The notes under the pieces were generated by a model, which did not search any database, had not been told where the DNA came from, and saw only the letters and a program-made list of their open reading frames with translations. From contig NC_069134.1 in assembly GCF_026914265.1 (NCBI RefSeq), positions 12,691,758 through 12,755,757 on the forward strand: DNA of 64,000 nt, in the 5' to 3' direction. Within the stretch, counting starts at the first letter, position 1; each line of letters begins with the position of its first letter. Positions 47,001 to 58,600 of this stretch are shown here, piece after piece. The position numbers and the translations under genes are program-made. The stretch is from Mya arenaria. Lineage: Eukaryota > Mollusca > Bivalvia > Myida > Myidae.

Positions 47001-48549
47001 CTGTGGGTGGCTCCTGCCTATAAGAAGTATGTATGATAGGGTTCATTTCTTGGAGTACTTGTTAATAACAAGTGCAGTACCTTGACACCTGCTTTCATGA
47101 AGTATATATGATAAAATCTTTAATTGTAGAGTTCAGGGGCATAAATAAGATAAAAAAAAGGATGGCTTTTTTAAGAGGGGCTATGTTTGTTAATGTTGTA
47201 CCATCTGAAGTCTTGTCCTCACGTTTCCGTATAAACATCTTTTGTTGTTCAAGTTAAATAACATAAGTCAAATTTCATTAAATATTTTCTTCAAGGATAA
47301 AATTTATTAGTTTGTTGAATCCTTAAGCTAGATACCAATTAGGTATTTCTAAAGCTCTAGTCTGTATTATGTTTCAATTTATGACCATTAAATTGATGCC
47401 TGAATGATGAAACACAAGTAGCATAAAATAATAAATAAGTTGGTTTGCTATCTTACTAAAAACAAACATTTTTTGTAATTTATTAAAATTGATATTCATT
47501 ATCAAAATACTTTAATTTCTTGGACATTTATTCTGTTGTTATTTCTCTTTCAACATTATTGTTGATCATTTGGTGTTTATGGTTTAAGAAGTTCTTATCA
47601 ATTATTAATATAGTTCTAATGCTTTAATTCTGCAAATATCTTGTAAAAGTCTTGTATTTTGTTTTATGAGCTACCATGAGAAGTGATCATGTTATAAGAG
47701 ATCTTTGAGGTGCTATTGGTTAGTGAAAATCATGATTTGGTTAAGCGCCAGTCTCACTTTGCCTGCAATTGCACAAGATCAACTGCAACCAGAGCAGTTT
47801 TATGACTGGTTGCAATCAACTGCAACTTTAGTTCAAATTGTGTGTTGCAGTCACATTATGCATCAAGCCTAAAGCAAATACATGACAGGTCAATTACAAG
47901 AAGTCTTTAATAAGTTGTTAACGGTGCAACATGTTGAGTTTATCTCTGGTCAAAATCAGCACAAGCTTTCAAACCCGGGACTGGTAACATGTTTGTTCAT
48001 ATTCTGCATTTCTTTTAGCAGGGCTTGTTAAATAAAATTGATGCTTAAAACTAATATAAGATTTCTGCCATTGTCATTCGACGACTTTTATCACTCAAAG
48101 ACCAGTTGTATTTTAACATGATAACTTAGGTTATCTTGCCACAAATACCAGAAAACCTGTTACAGCCGTGCGATTTGACAAAGTTTATTTGAGAGCATTA
48201 ACAACAAATACCTAATCCAAAGGTAATGACTGGTCATAATTGTACAACAATCTTGTGACAACTAAACACAAATGAAGATAACTGATTGAAAACAATTGTA
48301 AGATGGTATAAAATTGTAAGTCTGTTGAAGATTGATTACACATGATTTGATTGCCAGAAATGCAGTATTTTCACCTGGTTGAAAAGAACACTTTCATATA
48401 TGCGCATTGTGTTTTAATCTTTCTTTTTTTAAAATACCTTCTTCTGTTACCATTGCAGGACACAACCTCAGCCAATTTTCCAGGGTGAAGAAGAAAAAGT
48501 TGAGGAAACTGATATACAGCCTCCTTGGAAGAAACAGAAGAAAACTTGA
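35075..48549 (+). CDS. WDR70: WD repeat-containing protein 70, 17 exons
   Basis: Coding exons: 35075-35090, 35440-35535, 37053-37202, 37803-37957, 38351-38410, 39013-39146, 40345-40498, 40959-41035, 41527-41707, 43282-43381, 44168-44252, 44832-44970, 45430-45530, 45856-45935, 46280-46396, 46858-47026 and 48459-48549. Phases agree throughout, giving 634 aa (human about 654). Diagnostic order: KKARQFDFMSMFEEARQTA; acidic low-complexity with IGPPVPKP and IGPPLPPE; VSALALDPSGARLVTGGNDY; DVKLFDFAGMDS; CHPIKQLQYSSTGDMILVVA; EFMTCSNDGTVRLWDV; VVPTTCAYSHDG; LCFSYDGRVLASRGGDDTVK; GAKLCVVAK-like basic segment; PYALPMFRQQRES; GGTLSQYVVQTL; NPREAILRHAKFAEENPLWV; and the C-terminus QPPWKKQKKT. WDR70 is a nuclear WD40 protein linked to DNA-damage signalling through the CRL4 ligase. 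Exon 1 codes only MADKD plus one base. Intron 2 has a GC donor; all others are GT-AG. A polyadenylation signal lies at 48740-48745. Confidence 0.95.
35536..35541 (+). promoter_or_regulatory. Non-canonical GC 5' splice site of WDR70 intron 2
   Basis: Exon 2 must end after TCCAAAG at 35535 to join exon 3 in phase as Asp (G|AT). The intron then begins GCAAGA. AAG|GCAAG is the usual context of natural GC-AG introns. No GT in the neighbourhood keeps the frame. Confidence 0.75.
35640..36320 (+). repeat. Diverged dispersed repeat in WDR70 intron 2
   Basis: It shares blocks such as CACACAATTATCCAGGGCC and ATTGCCCCTGATTGACTT with the element at 6959-7883 and ends with a degraded AGCTGTCTTGTG. It is probably an old copy of the same family. 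The ends are not sharply defined. Confidence 0.45.
39338..40080 (+). mobile_element. Non-autonomous repeat element, TTTAGCTCGACTATTCG family, copy 2
   Basis: It begins TTTTTAGCTCGACTATTCG. Near the right end it carries the inverse motif GGAATAGTCGAGC, then a hairpin (CTGTC, five-base loop, GACAG) and CTCTTGTT. The core has about three copies of a ~164-bp unit (anchor ACCTCAAATATTTTCAAAG at about 39425, 39590 and 39753). It lies in WDR70 intron 6 and has no coding capacity. Helitron-like class is inferred from the end structure. Confidence 0.65.
40745..40832. repeat. Short hairpin element, copy 2 (perfect 23-bp arms)
   Basis: TAGAACATATTATGTAAAAT and three further bases pair perfectly with the inverse ending ATAATATGTTCTA, over a 42-base loop in WDR70 intron 7. 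The arm sequence matches the hairpin at 14016-14070 (shared ACATATTATGTAAAATC-type core). Confidence 0.7.
42000..43281 (+). other. Distal part of WDR70 intron 9
   Basis: The stretch around 42180-42430 has a GGTCAGTCAGTTGGTCCGTC-like tract and a GTTTAAGAGTTATCAGATG block resembling the tandem-core elements. It is too diverged to bound. The rest shows no gene. Confidence 0.35.
43600..44160 (+). mobile_element. Tandem-core repeat element ending at the WDR70 exon 11 acceptor
   Basis: About four diverged units contain GACCAGTAGATGACCCCTAT, an AAAGCTTGTC-like string and AGGTCA tandems (AGGTCAAAGGTCAAGGTCA at 43673-43691). The right end is a hairpin (ATGTTT-GAC-AAACAT, 44139-44153) followed directly by CTCTTGT (44154-44160). 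The exon 11 acceptor AG is at 44166-44167, so the end of the element lies in the splice-site pyrimidine tract. Confidence 0.6.
45352..45429 (+). repeat. Local duplication of the WDR70 exon 13 splice acceptor
   Basis: AGTGTTGTCTGTTTCA occurs at 45352 and again at 45379, and TTTCAGAGTGTTGT occurs both at 45373 and at the genuine intron-exon junction (45424 onward). Candidate acceptors TTTCAG therefore lie at 45373-45378 and 45390-45395, in addition to the true site at 45429. Confidence 0.7.
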
Positions 48550-48739
48550 CACACTCATACATGGCCATATATGTATTTTGACATATTACTGTAGGAAATG
48601 TACGCAGTCTTACATACATGTGCCTCTGATCATGGATCTTTACTGGATAAAAAATGCTACATGTGGAATGAAAATTAGTTAAGTGATAAGTATGGTATGG
48701 ATGGTGCCATTTAACACACAAACTTGATCAGAGACAATG

Positions 48740-48745
48740 AATAAA
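48740..48745 (+). promoter_or_regulatory. Candidate WDR70 polyadenylation signal
   Basis: AATAAA lies about 190 bases after the WDR70 stop codon and is the first good hexamer downstream of it. Confidence 0.5.
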
Positions 48746-49018
48746 TCAACTGGATAGTGTCATAGACATTTACCAAAATCTCAAAGCTTTTAACATTTTG
48801 GATACTAAACAAATTTTCCAAGTTTTGTCAAAGAGGTGTAAAGTGCTTGGCTACTTGCCTAGCCAATTTGTAGAATAGTTGATGGTTGATGGTTATTTGG
48901 ATGAGAATACATGTACCTTAACTGCAGGTGTCCATGTTTAAGTGTTAAGCTATAATAGGTGATTGCATGAAATGTTTGAAATAGTGAAGATAAGATAAAA
49001 AATTAATATGACGGTGGA

Positions 49019-49290
49019 GTGTAAGTTTATTTATACTTGCAATTTGGCACGGCTCAATAAGCGTGTGCTCCGATAAGATTGTTAGTCATTTTAGTGTTTT
49101 TAGAGCATAGAGCACAGACAGAATGTTACCCTGGTTAAAGCTACTGTATAGCACTGTCACCCAGGACCCCCATTTAACATCCCTTCCGGAAGACAAATAT
49201 TATAGTTTTAACTGGTGCAGAGGGGAATCAAACCTGGGAACCCTGGACTGACAGTCAAGTGTGTAACCACTAGACCAAGGATCTGCCGCT
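49019..49290 (-). mobile_element. tRNA-derived SINE, full head
   Basis: On the minus strand the head reads CCTTGGTCTAGTGGTTA (A box) and CAGGTTTGATTCCCC (B box). The core follows as CTTCCGGAAGGGATGTTAAA, GGGGGTCCTGGGTGAC, and the tail as AATGACTAACAATCTTA. It is the same family as 30932-31190. Divergence between the copies is moderate, so neither is very recent. Confidence 0.8.
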
Positions 49291-51820
49291 AAAGCAATCA
49301 AGATGACATGCGTCTTGAACCACTCTATACTTGCTACATGTACTTTTAAATTAATGACCGTCAATCGATTGCTTTTGCATATATGGCCTTGATAATCAGT
49401 GTAAACATATAATCAAATCCTCAATCCTTACATAACTATGATTTAAATAATAATGATTCCTACATGATAATCTTATTACACATGCATTCATATATTGTAA
49501 TCTAAGAAGAATAGTGAAATAGTAAGTTGTTATCATAAGATTCCATTTATTAAAGAGCTCTAGGTGATGAGGTGGCAAGCTGTCTGCCTCTTGCCCGGGC
49601 AACCATACCAGGGGACTTATCTCATAGCTTACCGGTATTATAGAAGGGCCCTAGTACTAGTTTCTGCCCAGGAAACCCCACTCGAGTCTCATTTTATAAA
49701 CGATCAGTCTTTGTTCCAATCAGCCTTTTAAAAAAGAATTGATATAAAATAAGCATATTAAAACTGATTATTTTAGTAATAAATATCACTTGATTTAGTA
49801 ATGTTCAGTTTTTATCAGTCTTTAATTTTACATGTCAATAGTATTATTCAGGAGATATTATACCCAATCATTAACATAGTGACAATGTTTAGTTAAGGTT
49901 ACACACCACCATTGTTATTCCCTATATAATTCAATGTAAAATTATAATTTTTAGACAACATTTAAAGGCATTTCGAGCGAATGCAGGCTATGATAACCAC
50001 ATATATTCTTAAAGTACAAGCTTTAAATTACCTTTTAAGCCAATAAAAAAGGGGGGTCAAGTTATTCCTAAGAAAAATCACTCCACTTGAAAAACAAACT
50101 CTAAAAATTACACCGTCCGCCATGACAGATCTTCCAAAATGACCTTTCAACTATAGGGCAGCGGTTTATGCTTTAATCTCTACTCTAAATGATAAATCAG
50201 GCAAGAATAGATACTTAAGGTATAAAAGTTTCAGGAATAATGATAGTTTTGATTTACAGTGTATTGAGCATGTGAAAACATGTCTATCAATCATAAGAAC
50301 ATTTTATTTTCATTGAGAATTTTCCACACAACGGAAGTACATATGACGTAATGGTGACGTCATTCCTTAATATTGGGTAAAACAACTGTAACTTGGGGAT
50401 CATATAAGGTCAATTTTGTCAGTTAAAGGACCATAACTCATGACCCTATCAGGCTGTTTATCAAACTCCTATACACATTATGCCTATTATAGGCTATTAA
50501 CACTCTGACCATGTTTGAAAAATATCAGATAAAAAAAATGGCTCAATTTAGTAGCGGACAACTGAAATGGATACCGCTATTCCTGCATCCATCACACTTG
50601 GGTGATCTCACAATATGTCCTGTTTCTCAATCATTATGCTTCGCAAATTTTCCAACCTTGACAAAGATGGCAAAATAGTTGGCAGTTGTTGTTAATCACA
50701 GCTAGATTTCTACTTCAAGGTTGGTTAACACTGGTTAAAACTTATAACCAAACAATAGTTTGGGTGGCCTTTAATAACTTGATAAACACAAACTCTCAAT
50801 GTCCCCAATTACAATTTATTAATAAATCTATCAAGAAAACAATAAATACAGGCTATATATGTAGGCTTTAAACATTAATATTTAATTTTATTTATAAAAC
50901 ACAAATCTCATCTCTTAATATTTCATTTCAGTACATGTATTATGATTGATGCAATTATATTGGTAGAACAAGCAGAGCAACCCAACAACCACAAATGACC
51001 TCCATTTATCTTTAAAGTTGCATTTATATTTTGACTTCAGTCAAATAAGAGTTTTTATCCTGTCATCATAAATGGAGAAAAAGTTTGAGGAAAATAATGT
51101 TTTAATGAATTAACTAGATGTATTCATGTTATTTATCATAACTTCAGGTTTATGTGTGTATAAGTCATATGTCTTTGTTCCCCAAGTTGATTTGTGCTCA
51201 GAATATCCTTTCGTTTGAATATGTCAGTTGGTTTTGATAACCCTGGGCAAAGCCATACACAGGAAGCCATTAATGCCACAAAAAATCTTTAGAAAATCTC
51301 AAATATTTTGACAAGTTATAAATGAAGTTTATATACTTTTTACATGGCCCTCATACATGTGATATATCAAAATAACAAAAAAATGTTTTTATACATGATA
51401 ATGTTAACTAACAAGAGATGTCACATAAATGTCCCTGATTAGCTTGTGTCTGCTTGATGGCCATTTGTATGTATTACATGATATTTATGTTGAAAAGAAG
51501 GTCTTTTTATAATCGCATTTATTGTAAGAAAGTTATTCTGTACAATTCTTGGAAGTTTAAATTCCCATTAATGGATTAGTTTTGGATGACGTTAAAATCT
51601 GTATTGTGCAACATTGACCTTCATTTGATACCTTTAAGATGAGGCATACCTCCCTATGATGCTTTACAATTAAGTGAAGTTTGAATATTTTTTCATTAAT
51701 AGTTAAAAGGTTATAGCTGATACATGAAGTATTGCAATGAAATCTATTTTGTGCAACACTGACCTCCAAGTGTGACCTTGAGGTGAAATTTTATGTGCAA
51801 CACACTTTCCCATCGAACTC
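49291..51820. other. Intergenic spacer
   Basis: AT-rich sequence with no supportable gene. A perfect CRE palindrome TGACGTCA lies at 50355-50362. From about 51400 the text resembles the tandem-core repeats (AACAAGAGATGTCAC start; TATTGTGCAACATTGACC-like blocks). Confidence 0.4.
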
Positions 51821-52156
51821 TTAAAGCTGCACTCTCACAAATATACCTTTTTTACAACTATTTTTTGACTTGGAAAGAGCAGATTTTTGTGTAAATATCT
51901 GCAAACCAATGATAAAAGATTGCTGACAAATGATCAGATCGCAGATTTTCATATTTCCGTTCGAAAATGAATGTTTTATGGCTTAAAATGCATAAAAACA
52001 TCAATTTTTGAACTTATATATAAAAATCTGTGATCTAATTTTTGTCAGCAGTCTTATATAACTGGTGTCCATGCATTTTCGCAATAATTGGCTCATTCCA
52101 AGACAAAAATTAAAGAAGTTGTCAAAACGTTCAATCTGTGAGGGTGTAGCTTTAAA
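51821..52156. mobile_element. Palindromic MITE, TTAAAGCTGCACTCTCAC ends
   Basis: The left end TTAAAGCTGCACTCTCACA and the inverse of the right end TTAAAGCTACACCCTCACA open arms that stay similar inward (TTGCTGACAAA-type and GATCAGATCGCAGATTTT-type blocks on both sides). The whole 335-bp element can therefore fold as one long imperfect hairpin. There is no coding capacity. Confidence 0.8.
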
Positions 52157-52449
52157 GGGACTTTACACCAGATTGGCACCAAAAAAAGTTTTTTTCTGTA
52201 ACAAATCTCAGGACAATTATTTAATAAAATTTGATATCGCTTTGAAAATGTGTCAGAGAACCTGTGTCGCCAAAATAGTAGTCCAGCGTCATTTCCACTG
52301 AGCAACGAAGGCTTACTCTAATCAGCTGACATAGCACTTCAGTTAGTAAGTTTCAATGCATTGTACACATCAATACCAAGTTTATGGCAGTTTTCGACAA
52401 TTTTCTTTTTTTCTTGCAAATTGATCATCTGGAGCACAGTTGCTTTAAA
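52151..52449. mobile_element. Second MITE abutting the first
   Basis: The left end TTTAAAGGGACTTTACACC and the inverse of the right end TTTAAAGCAACTGTGCTCC, both followed by AGAT, form ~23-base inverted repeats around a ~300-bp interior. Its first bases TTTAAAG coincide with the last bases of the preceding element. Confidence 0.65.
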
Positions 52450-52839
52450 TGATGCTATACAATTTTTTTAAAGTTTGATCAAATTCCCATAAATTCTTAA
52501 AAAGTTAACTCTGAGACACAAAGTATTGCAATGAAATCCATATTGTGCATCATTGACCTTTGATATGATGGCAAGAAATTTACGCTCAATAATTATGTGA
52601 AGTTTGATTTCCAATTAATGGTAAAGAAGTTCTGTCTAACACAAAAGTATTGCAATAAAACTCATATTGAGCAACACTGACCACCTAGTGTGACCTTGAC
52701 CTTTGAGATGAGTGCAAGAATTGTATGATTGTGTGTCACACCTTCTCAAAGCTCTATAATTTTGTGAAGTTTGTGGTATTGGTTGAATTACCATTAATAA
52801 TAAAAAATATGGCTAAAATAATTGGATAACCAGAAAGAA

Positions 52840-55330
52840 ACTAGAGCTATCACTGAAGGTGATTAATACCACCGAACGCCGCCTCTCATTATGATCTATC
52901 ATTGTATGAAGTTTTATGCTATTCCATCTTGTAGTTTTCAAGTTACTCTCTGGACAAAAGTTTGAGAAAAAAACACACAGAACAAGAGTGACACTCAAAA
53001 AATACGCCCATCAATAATTTCTTCGGGGCATTTGGCTGATTATCATACTTGACCGATTTATTTTACCAACAAATATTTTCAGCAAGTTTGGTGAAGATCA
53101 GATGATAACTGTTCAAATTAGACAGTGGACAAAGCAAAAATGGCAAATTTTGACCAATTCAAGGGCCATAGTCCTGAAGAGCCTGGCTGGTTATAGAACT
53201 TTGCCAAGAATATATACCAACAAACATTTATAGTAGCAAGTTTGGTGAAATTCGGATAAAAACTGTTCAAGTTTGAGAGTAGACAAAGCTAAAACGGCCA
53301 ATTTTGATAAATTCAGGGGGCCATAACTCTGGAGTGCCAAAGGGATTAGGCTGGTTATCGAACTTGACCTAGATATTTCACCAACAAACACTTTCATGAA
53401 GTTTGGTGGAAATTGGATGAGAAATGTTCAAGTTAGAGAGCGGACAAAGCTAAAATGGACAATTTTGACAAATTCAGGGGGCCATAACTCTGGAGTGCCT
53501 AAAGCGATTTGGCTGGTTATTGAACTTGACCGAGATATTTCACCAACAAACACTTTCATGACGTTTGGTGGTAATTGGATGAGAAATGATCAAGTTAGAG
53601 AGCGGACAAAGCTAAAATGGCCAATTTTGACAAATTCAGGGGGCCATAACTCTGGAGTGCCTAAAGCGATTTGGCTGGTTATCGAACTTGACCTAGATAT
53701 TTCACCAACAAACACTTTCATGAAGTTTGGTGGAAATTGGATGAGAAATGTTCAAGTTAGAGAGCGGACAACATTGTGGAGCCACCCGCCCGCCCGCCCG
53801 CCATGGGTGTTCCCATAATAAGGCCATCGTAAGATAGGCGTATAAAAAGGCAATAACTCTGTTATTTGCTAAAAAAGTGTAGTGATTCATGTACACTGAA
53901 CTCCTTCTCATTGTGCTGTACCATTGAATAAAGTTTTATTACATTCCATCAGGTAGTTTTCAAGTTATGCTCCAGACAAGAAAAAAGTAACAAAGGGCAA
54001 TAACTCTGTAATTGGCTGAAATAGAATTGCGGTTCCTGTACACTACACTTTCTCTCATTATGATATATCACTGTATGAAGATTTATTAAATTCCATCCAA
54101 TAGTTTTCAAGTTATGCTACGGACAAGAAAAGGTAACAAAGGGCAGTAACTCTGTAATTAGCTGAAATAGAATTGCGGTTCCTGTACACTGCACTCCCTC
54201 TCATTAGGATCTATCACTGTATGAAGTTTCATTACATTCCATCCGGTAGTTTTCAAGTTATGCTCCAGACAAGAAAAAAGTAACAAAGGGCAATAACTCT
54301 GTAACTGGCTGAAATAGAATTGTGGTTCCTGTACACTGCACTACCTCTCATTATGATCTATCGCTGTATGAAGTTTTATTAAATTCCATCCAATAGTTTT
54401 CAAGTTATGCTCCGGACAAGAAAAAGTAACAAAGGGCAATAACTCTGTAATAAGCTGAAATAGAATTGCGGTTCTTGTACACTGCACTCCCTCTCTTTAG
54501 GATCTATCACTGTTTGAAGTTTCATTAAATTCCGTCCAATAGTTTTCAAGTTATGCTCCGGACAAGAAAAAAGTATCAAAGGGCAATAACTCTGTAATTG
54601 GCTGAAATAGAATTGCTGTTCCTGTACACTGCACTTCCTCTCATTGTGCTTTACCATTGTATGAAGTTTTAAAAAATTCCATCTAGTAGTTTGCAAGTTA
54701 ATGTCTGGAAATAAAATTGACAGCAAAAAACACAAATAAAGGGCAATAACTCATTAATAAGCTGAACAGTTATGGTTCTTGAACACTGCACTTCCTCTCA
54801 TTGTGCTTTACTATTGTATTAAGTTTCAATGAATTCCATCCAGTACTTTTCAAGTTATACTCCGGACAAAAAAAAGTAACAAAGATCAATAAATTAGTAA
54901 TAAGCAAGAATAGAGTTATGGTTATTGTACACTGCACTTCCTCTCATTATGCTCTATCATTGAATGAAGTTTAATCCAATTCCATCCAGTAGTTATGCTC
55001 CGGACAAGGAAATTGCAACGGACCGACTGACAAACCGACCGAATGACCGACCGACTACAGGGTGACTATATCAGGTCTGTGATTGACCTGGCAGCCGGAG
55101 GGCTGAAACATTTTCGGCTATATGTTTATGGGGCGCTCTTTGGGTCAAAAGCGCACTGCTGTAAAAGAAAAAATGGCTTTTTTTTCAGGTAAAAAAAAAT
55201 ATTATTATTATTTTTTTTTCGGGGGGGGGGGGGGGGGGGGTCTCTTGGGCCATAAGATCCGTGGAATTCCGCGAATTCGCGGACAAATCACATCCCTGAA
55301 TATACTTCGTTTGTCGGGGGTATAAAAAAG
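52840..55330 (+). mobile_element. Large tandem-core repeat element (162-bp and ~147-bp satellites)
   Basis: It starts near ACTAGAGCTATCACTGAAGG. First comes an array of about 4.5 units of 162 bp (anchor CCAACAAACACTTTCATGA, about 53045-53790), then about eight units of ~147 bp (anchor TTTTCAAGTTATGCTCC, 53830-55010), then a (GACC)n tract at 55021-55056. A hAT-like MITE (55072-55298) interrupts its right end, and sequence resembling its continuation (ATATACTTCGTTTGTCGGGG) resumes afterwards. No real coding capacity: the 162-bp array is open in one frame only because its period is divisible by three. Confidence 0.65.
55072..55298 (-). mobile_element. hAT-like MITE, copy 2, nested
   Basis: It is the inverse of the copy at 14425-14702: CAGGGATGTGATTTGTCCGC end, long C-run, TTTTACAGCAGTGCGCTTTT, GACCCAAAGAGCGCCCC, and a mutated far end. 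It is inserted in the right end of the large tandem-core element, so it is younger than that element. Confidence 0.75.
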
Positions 55331-55625
55331 AGAGAGCAGAGTAACAGTGTGAAAACTTAAGGCCTCCTTTCGGGGGAATAAATATTCTTACACTTGAATT
55401 ATGATAACAGTGTATGTAAATTCTGTTTGAAGTGATCAGATAACAAAATGAAAGCATCTTCTTTTGTTTGTAGTATTCTTAAACTAGCATTCTACTTTTT
55501 CATACATATTAATTGAAACTAAGTTATTACAAATCCTTTAGATGGTATTAAAAGAGATTCACAATATCTGCATAATTTCTTTGCACATATCATATTTCCT
55601 ATTATTAAAGATATGAATGCATTAA

Positions 55626-58600
55626 TTAGCTGATCAAGTCAAGCACAATGTTATCCAACTGATCAGTAAAGGTTTTAAAGGAGAATTTTAGTTCAACATG
55701 TTTTTTTCCAGCTTCACCCATTGTTTTTGATAACTCCGGTTCATCAACAATTCGCTCCATTGCTTCTGCAAACTGATCTGGCCTACCCTCCCTGAGAAAG
55801 CCTGTTTTACCATCAACAACTGTTTCAAGTGGGCCTCCACTGTTACAGGCTATTACTGGGCATCTCATGAACATTGCCTCTATTGGAACTATACCAAAGT
55901 GTTCTTTGTCAGGAGTGTACAACAGACAGTCACAATGATTGAGAAGAGTCCGTTTCTGAGAGTCACTAATTGAGCGAAGGAAAGTAACATCATCTGTGAT
56001 GCCAAGTTTTTCACAAAGAAGCCGAAGCTCTAGGTAATGTTCTTTATTTTCTGTAACTCTTTCATCGTAACCTCCGGCCATTACAAGATGAATGCTGTCT
56101 CCTTCTGACTTTGAAATTCTCTCTTTTAACTGACCTGCAATTGTAAGAAAACTTGTATTAATATTTTAATACATAAACATGATGATTTACATGTTGCATA
56201 CTAGTACATCTTGCAACCAAACAATCAAAGAATGAAAGAAATATAGCAAAAAAGGCAAACATGACCTTATTTTTTTATATAAACATATTAATTATAGAAA
56301 GGTAACATATTTAACTCAATGATCAAATTATAGATAGGTAACATATTTAACTGAGGCCAAAAAAAAAAATAGGTTCGTTTCCGGTCTCCTTCCCAAAAAA
56401 AAGAGGGTAGGTAGGTAGGCATTTTTTTTTTTTTTTATTTTTTTTTTTGGGGGGGGGGGGGGGGAAGTGATCTAGAATAGAAGGCGGCTGACTTTTATTC
56501 AAAAACAACCATATTAACTGCGTATGAGACAATTTTAAAAGGTACTAAAGCATAAAATGTAAATACAAGTCCATTCATTTATTAAGAACTGTATAATGTG
56601 TATTAATTATAATGTATAGATATACATTTTCTAGAATATAAATGCATGTATTGTTGAACATGTTTGTCTGTATGACAGATGTCGAAAAAGAGTGCCTCAG
56701 ATTTGTCAATTTTTCATATTTACCAATTTCACATTTGTGCTATAATGCTATTCTTATATTTGATAGAATATTAAAATTCCAAACATTGTCAGAAGCTGTT
56801 TTTGTCACTTCAATGATCTCCGAAGTACACCTGACCCGTGTTCACAAAGCGTTTCCATTCTCAACTGAATTAAGAGTATGAAACTTAATTTCTTATTTAA
56901 ATCTCAAAAATATGTTTAGTACTAAATTTAAGACACTAACTATTTGAAAGTGATACCGTAATTCACCTAAGAGTTCGGACACCTTAAATTAATTATTTTT
57001 TTCGCTGTCCGAAAACATAGAAAATTACCATTTTTACATTTTATTTACATGTTTGTTTAACCTGCCTTTTTTCTTCATGTTTGCATTTTACCACTTATTA
57101 ATTTATCCGTAGTAATCAATGGTCATAAACTTATTTATTAAGCCTGTAGTGAAAATCCTTCATCAAGTTAATTAAAACACCATTTTATACATGCATTGAA
57201 CTGAATAAACACATTCTATCGGCTTCAGATCAAAGAGTCACACTGTGTGACGTCACATAACTTACAGTTATACCCACGAGGATCTCGTGGAGAGCATGGA
57301 CATTGCTATGCAGGATTAATATATAACTGTACGATTATTGACTGACGAACTCGACATGGGTGCCGCCATTTTAATAGACTGCTTATCAAATTACCGAATT
57401 CGAAATGAGACCAAAGAATTAACGGAAAGGAAGTACCGAAAAGTACTAAATATGCGCGCAGTTAACTTTTACACCAATAAAAAGTATAGGGTCGGCGCGG
57501 AAATAAGAGGGTCGGTCGGGCGACCGGAAACAGACCTATTTTTTTTTTGGCCTGAATGATCAAGTACAGTGATCAGACTGTGCAATCATTCTTTATAAAT
57601 GTTGTATTACAAAACCTATGTTCTACAACAAAATCAAAATTTAAATAATGGTACATAAATGATACTGTTTTTAAATAGTTACCAAAAGCTTGTACAGCCA
57701 AAGCAAGATTCTTTTTCCTTTCATATCTGTTGATAGAAAGAAACACCATTTTTTTGTGAGAAGGCAGCAGATTGTCAGTTGGCGGTTCGATAGGCTTTTG
57801 AAATGCTGAGAAGTCTGGTATTGGGTACAAAACAGCTGGGCTACATCTTGTCAAACTGTTGAATGTTTTCTTGAAGACAGAAGCTGAAAATATACAGACG
57901 GTTTGGACATTTTTTTTATTAATTTACCAAGAACATGTCATTAGTTAGTTTTAGATAATGTAACAGTTGTCGAATTAAGCACAGGTCTGCATGCCATGTA
58001 CTGGTGAACTCCTTTCCGGGCTTGCTAAAAAAAATCAATTTTATATATAATATATAGCTGGGCAGGATTCAAATTATTGATGGCAAGCATTAGTATATAG
58101 ACTCAAGGTCACATATGCATCTAATTATGGTAAGATGATTTTTTTTATATCAAGTCACAAGCTATCAAGATACTGTCATTGATTATTCAAGATTGCCAGA
58201 TCTAACAAATATACATACACTTAAATGCAATTGTCAGACTGTACCTGTAAATTTACTGTTTACTAAGATGCAATGTGCCATTCCAGTTGTCCATTCCTCC
58301 ACTAAATCTATTGGTGCTCTGTAAATCTTCTTAAGAAAACTATCATGCTTAGCCAAAAGCATGTCTGGGAAGTGACAATAAAATATCACCTTAGCATTGG
58401 AACATCGTAAAACAGGTAAACAAGCAGAGATTTGGTCACAAAATATTACATCATACGAAATGTCACTGAAAAATACAAGGAAAATGGCAGCATATATCAT
58501 CCGGAAGTAAGCACATAATGCATAAAAGCGTCCAAAAACGCTTCGTGGCAACCAGTCTCCAGCGACTGTCACTTTCAGATTGCCATCTTTCGTTTCCTGA

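Noticed and set aside
53396-53818. 140-codon frame with a repeated KFGGNWMRN-type peptide
   Set aside because: The satellite period is 162 bp, a multiple of three, so one frame stays open through the array. It lies inside a dispersed element and has no signal of a protein.
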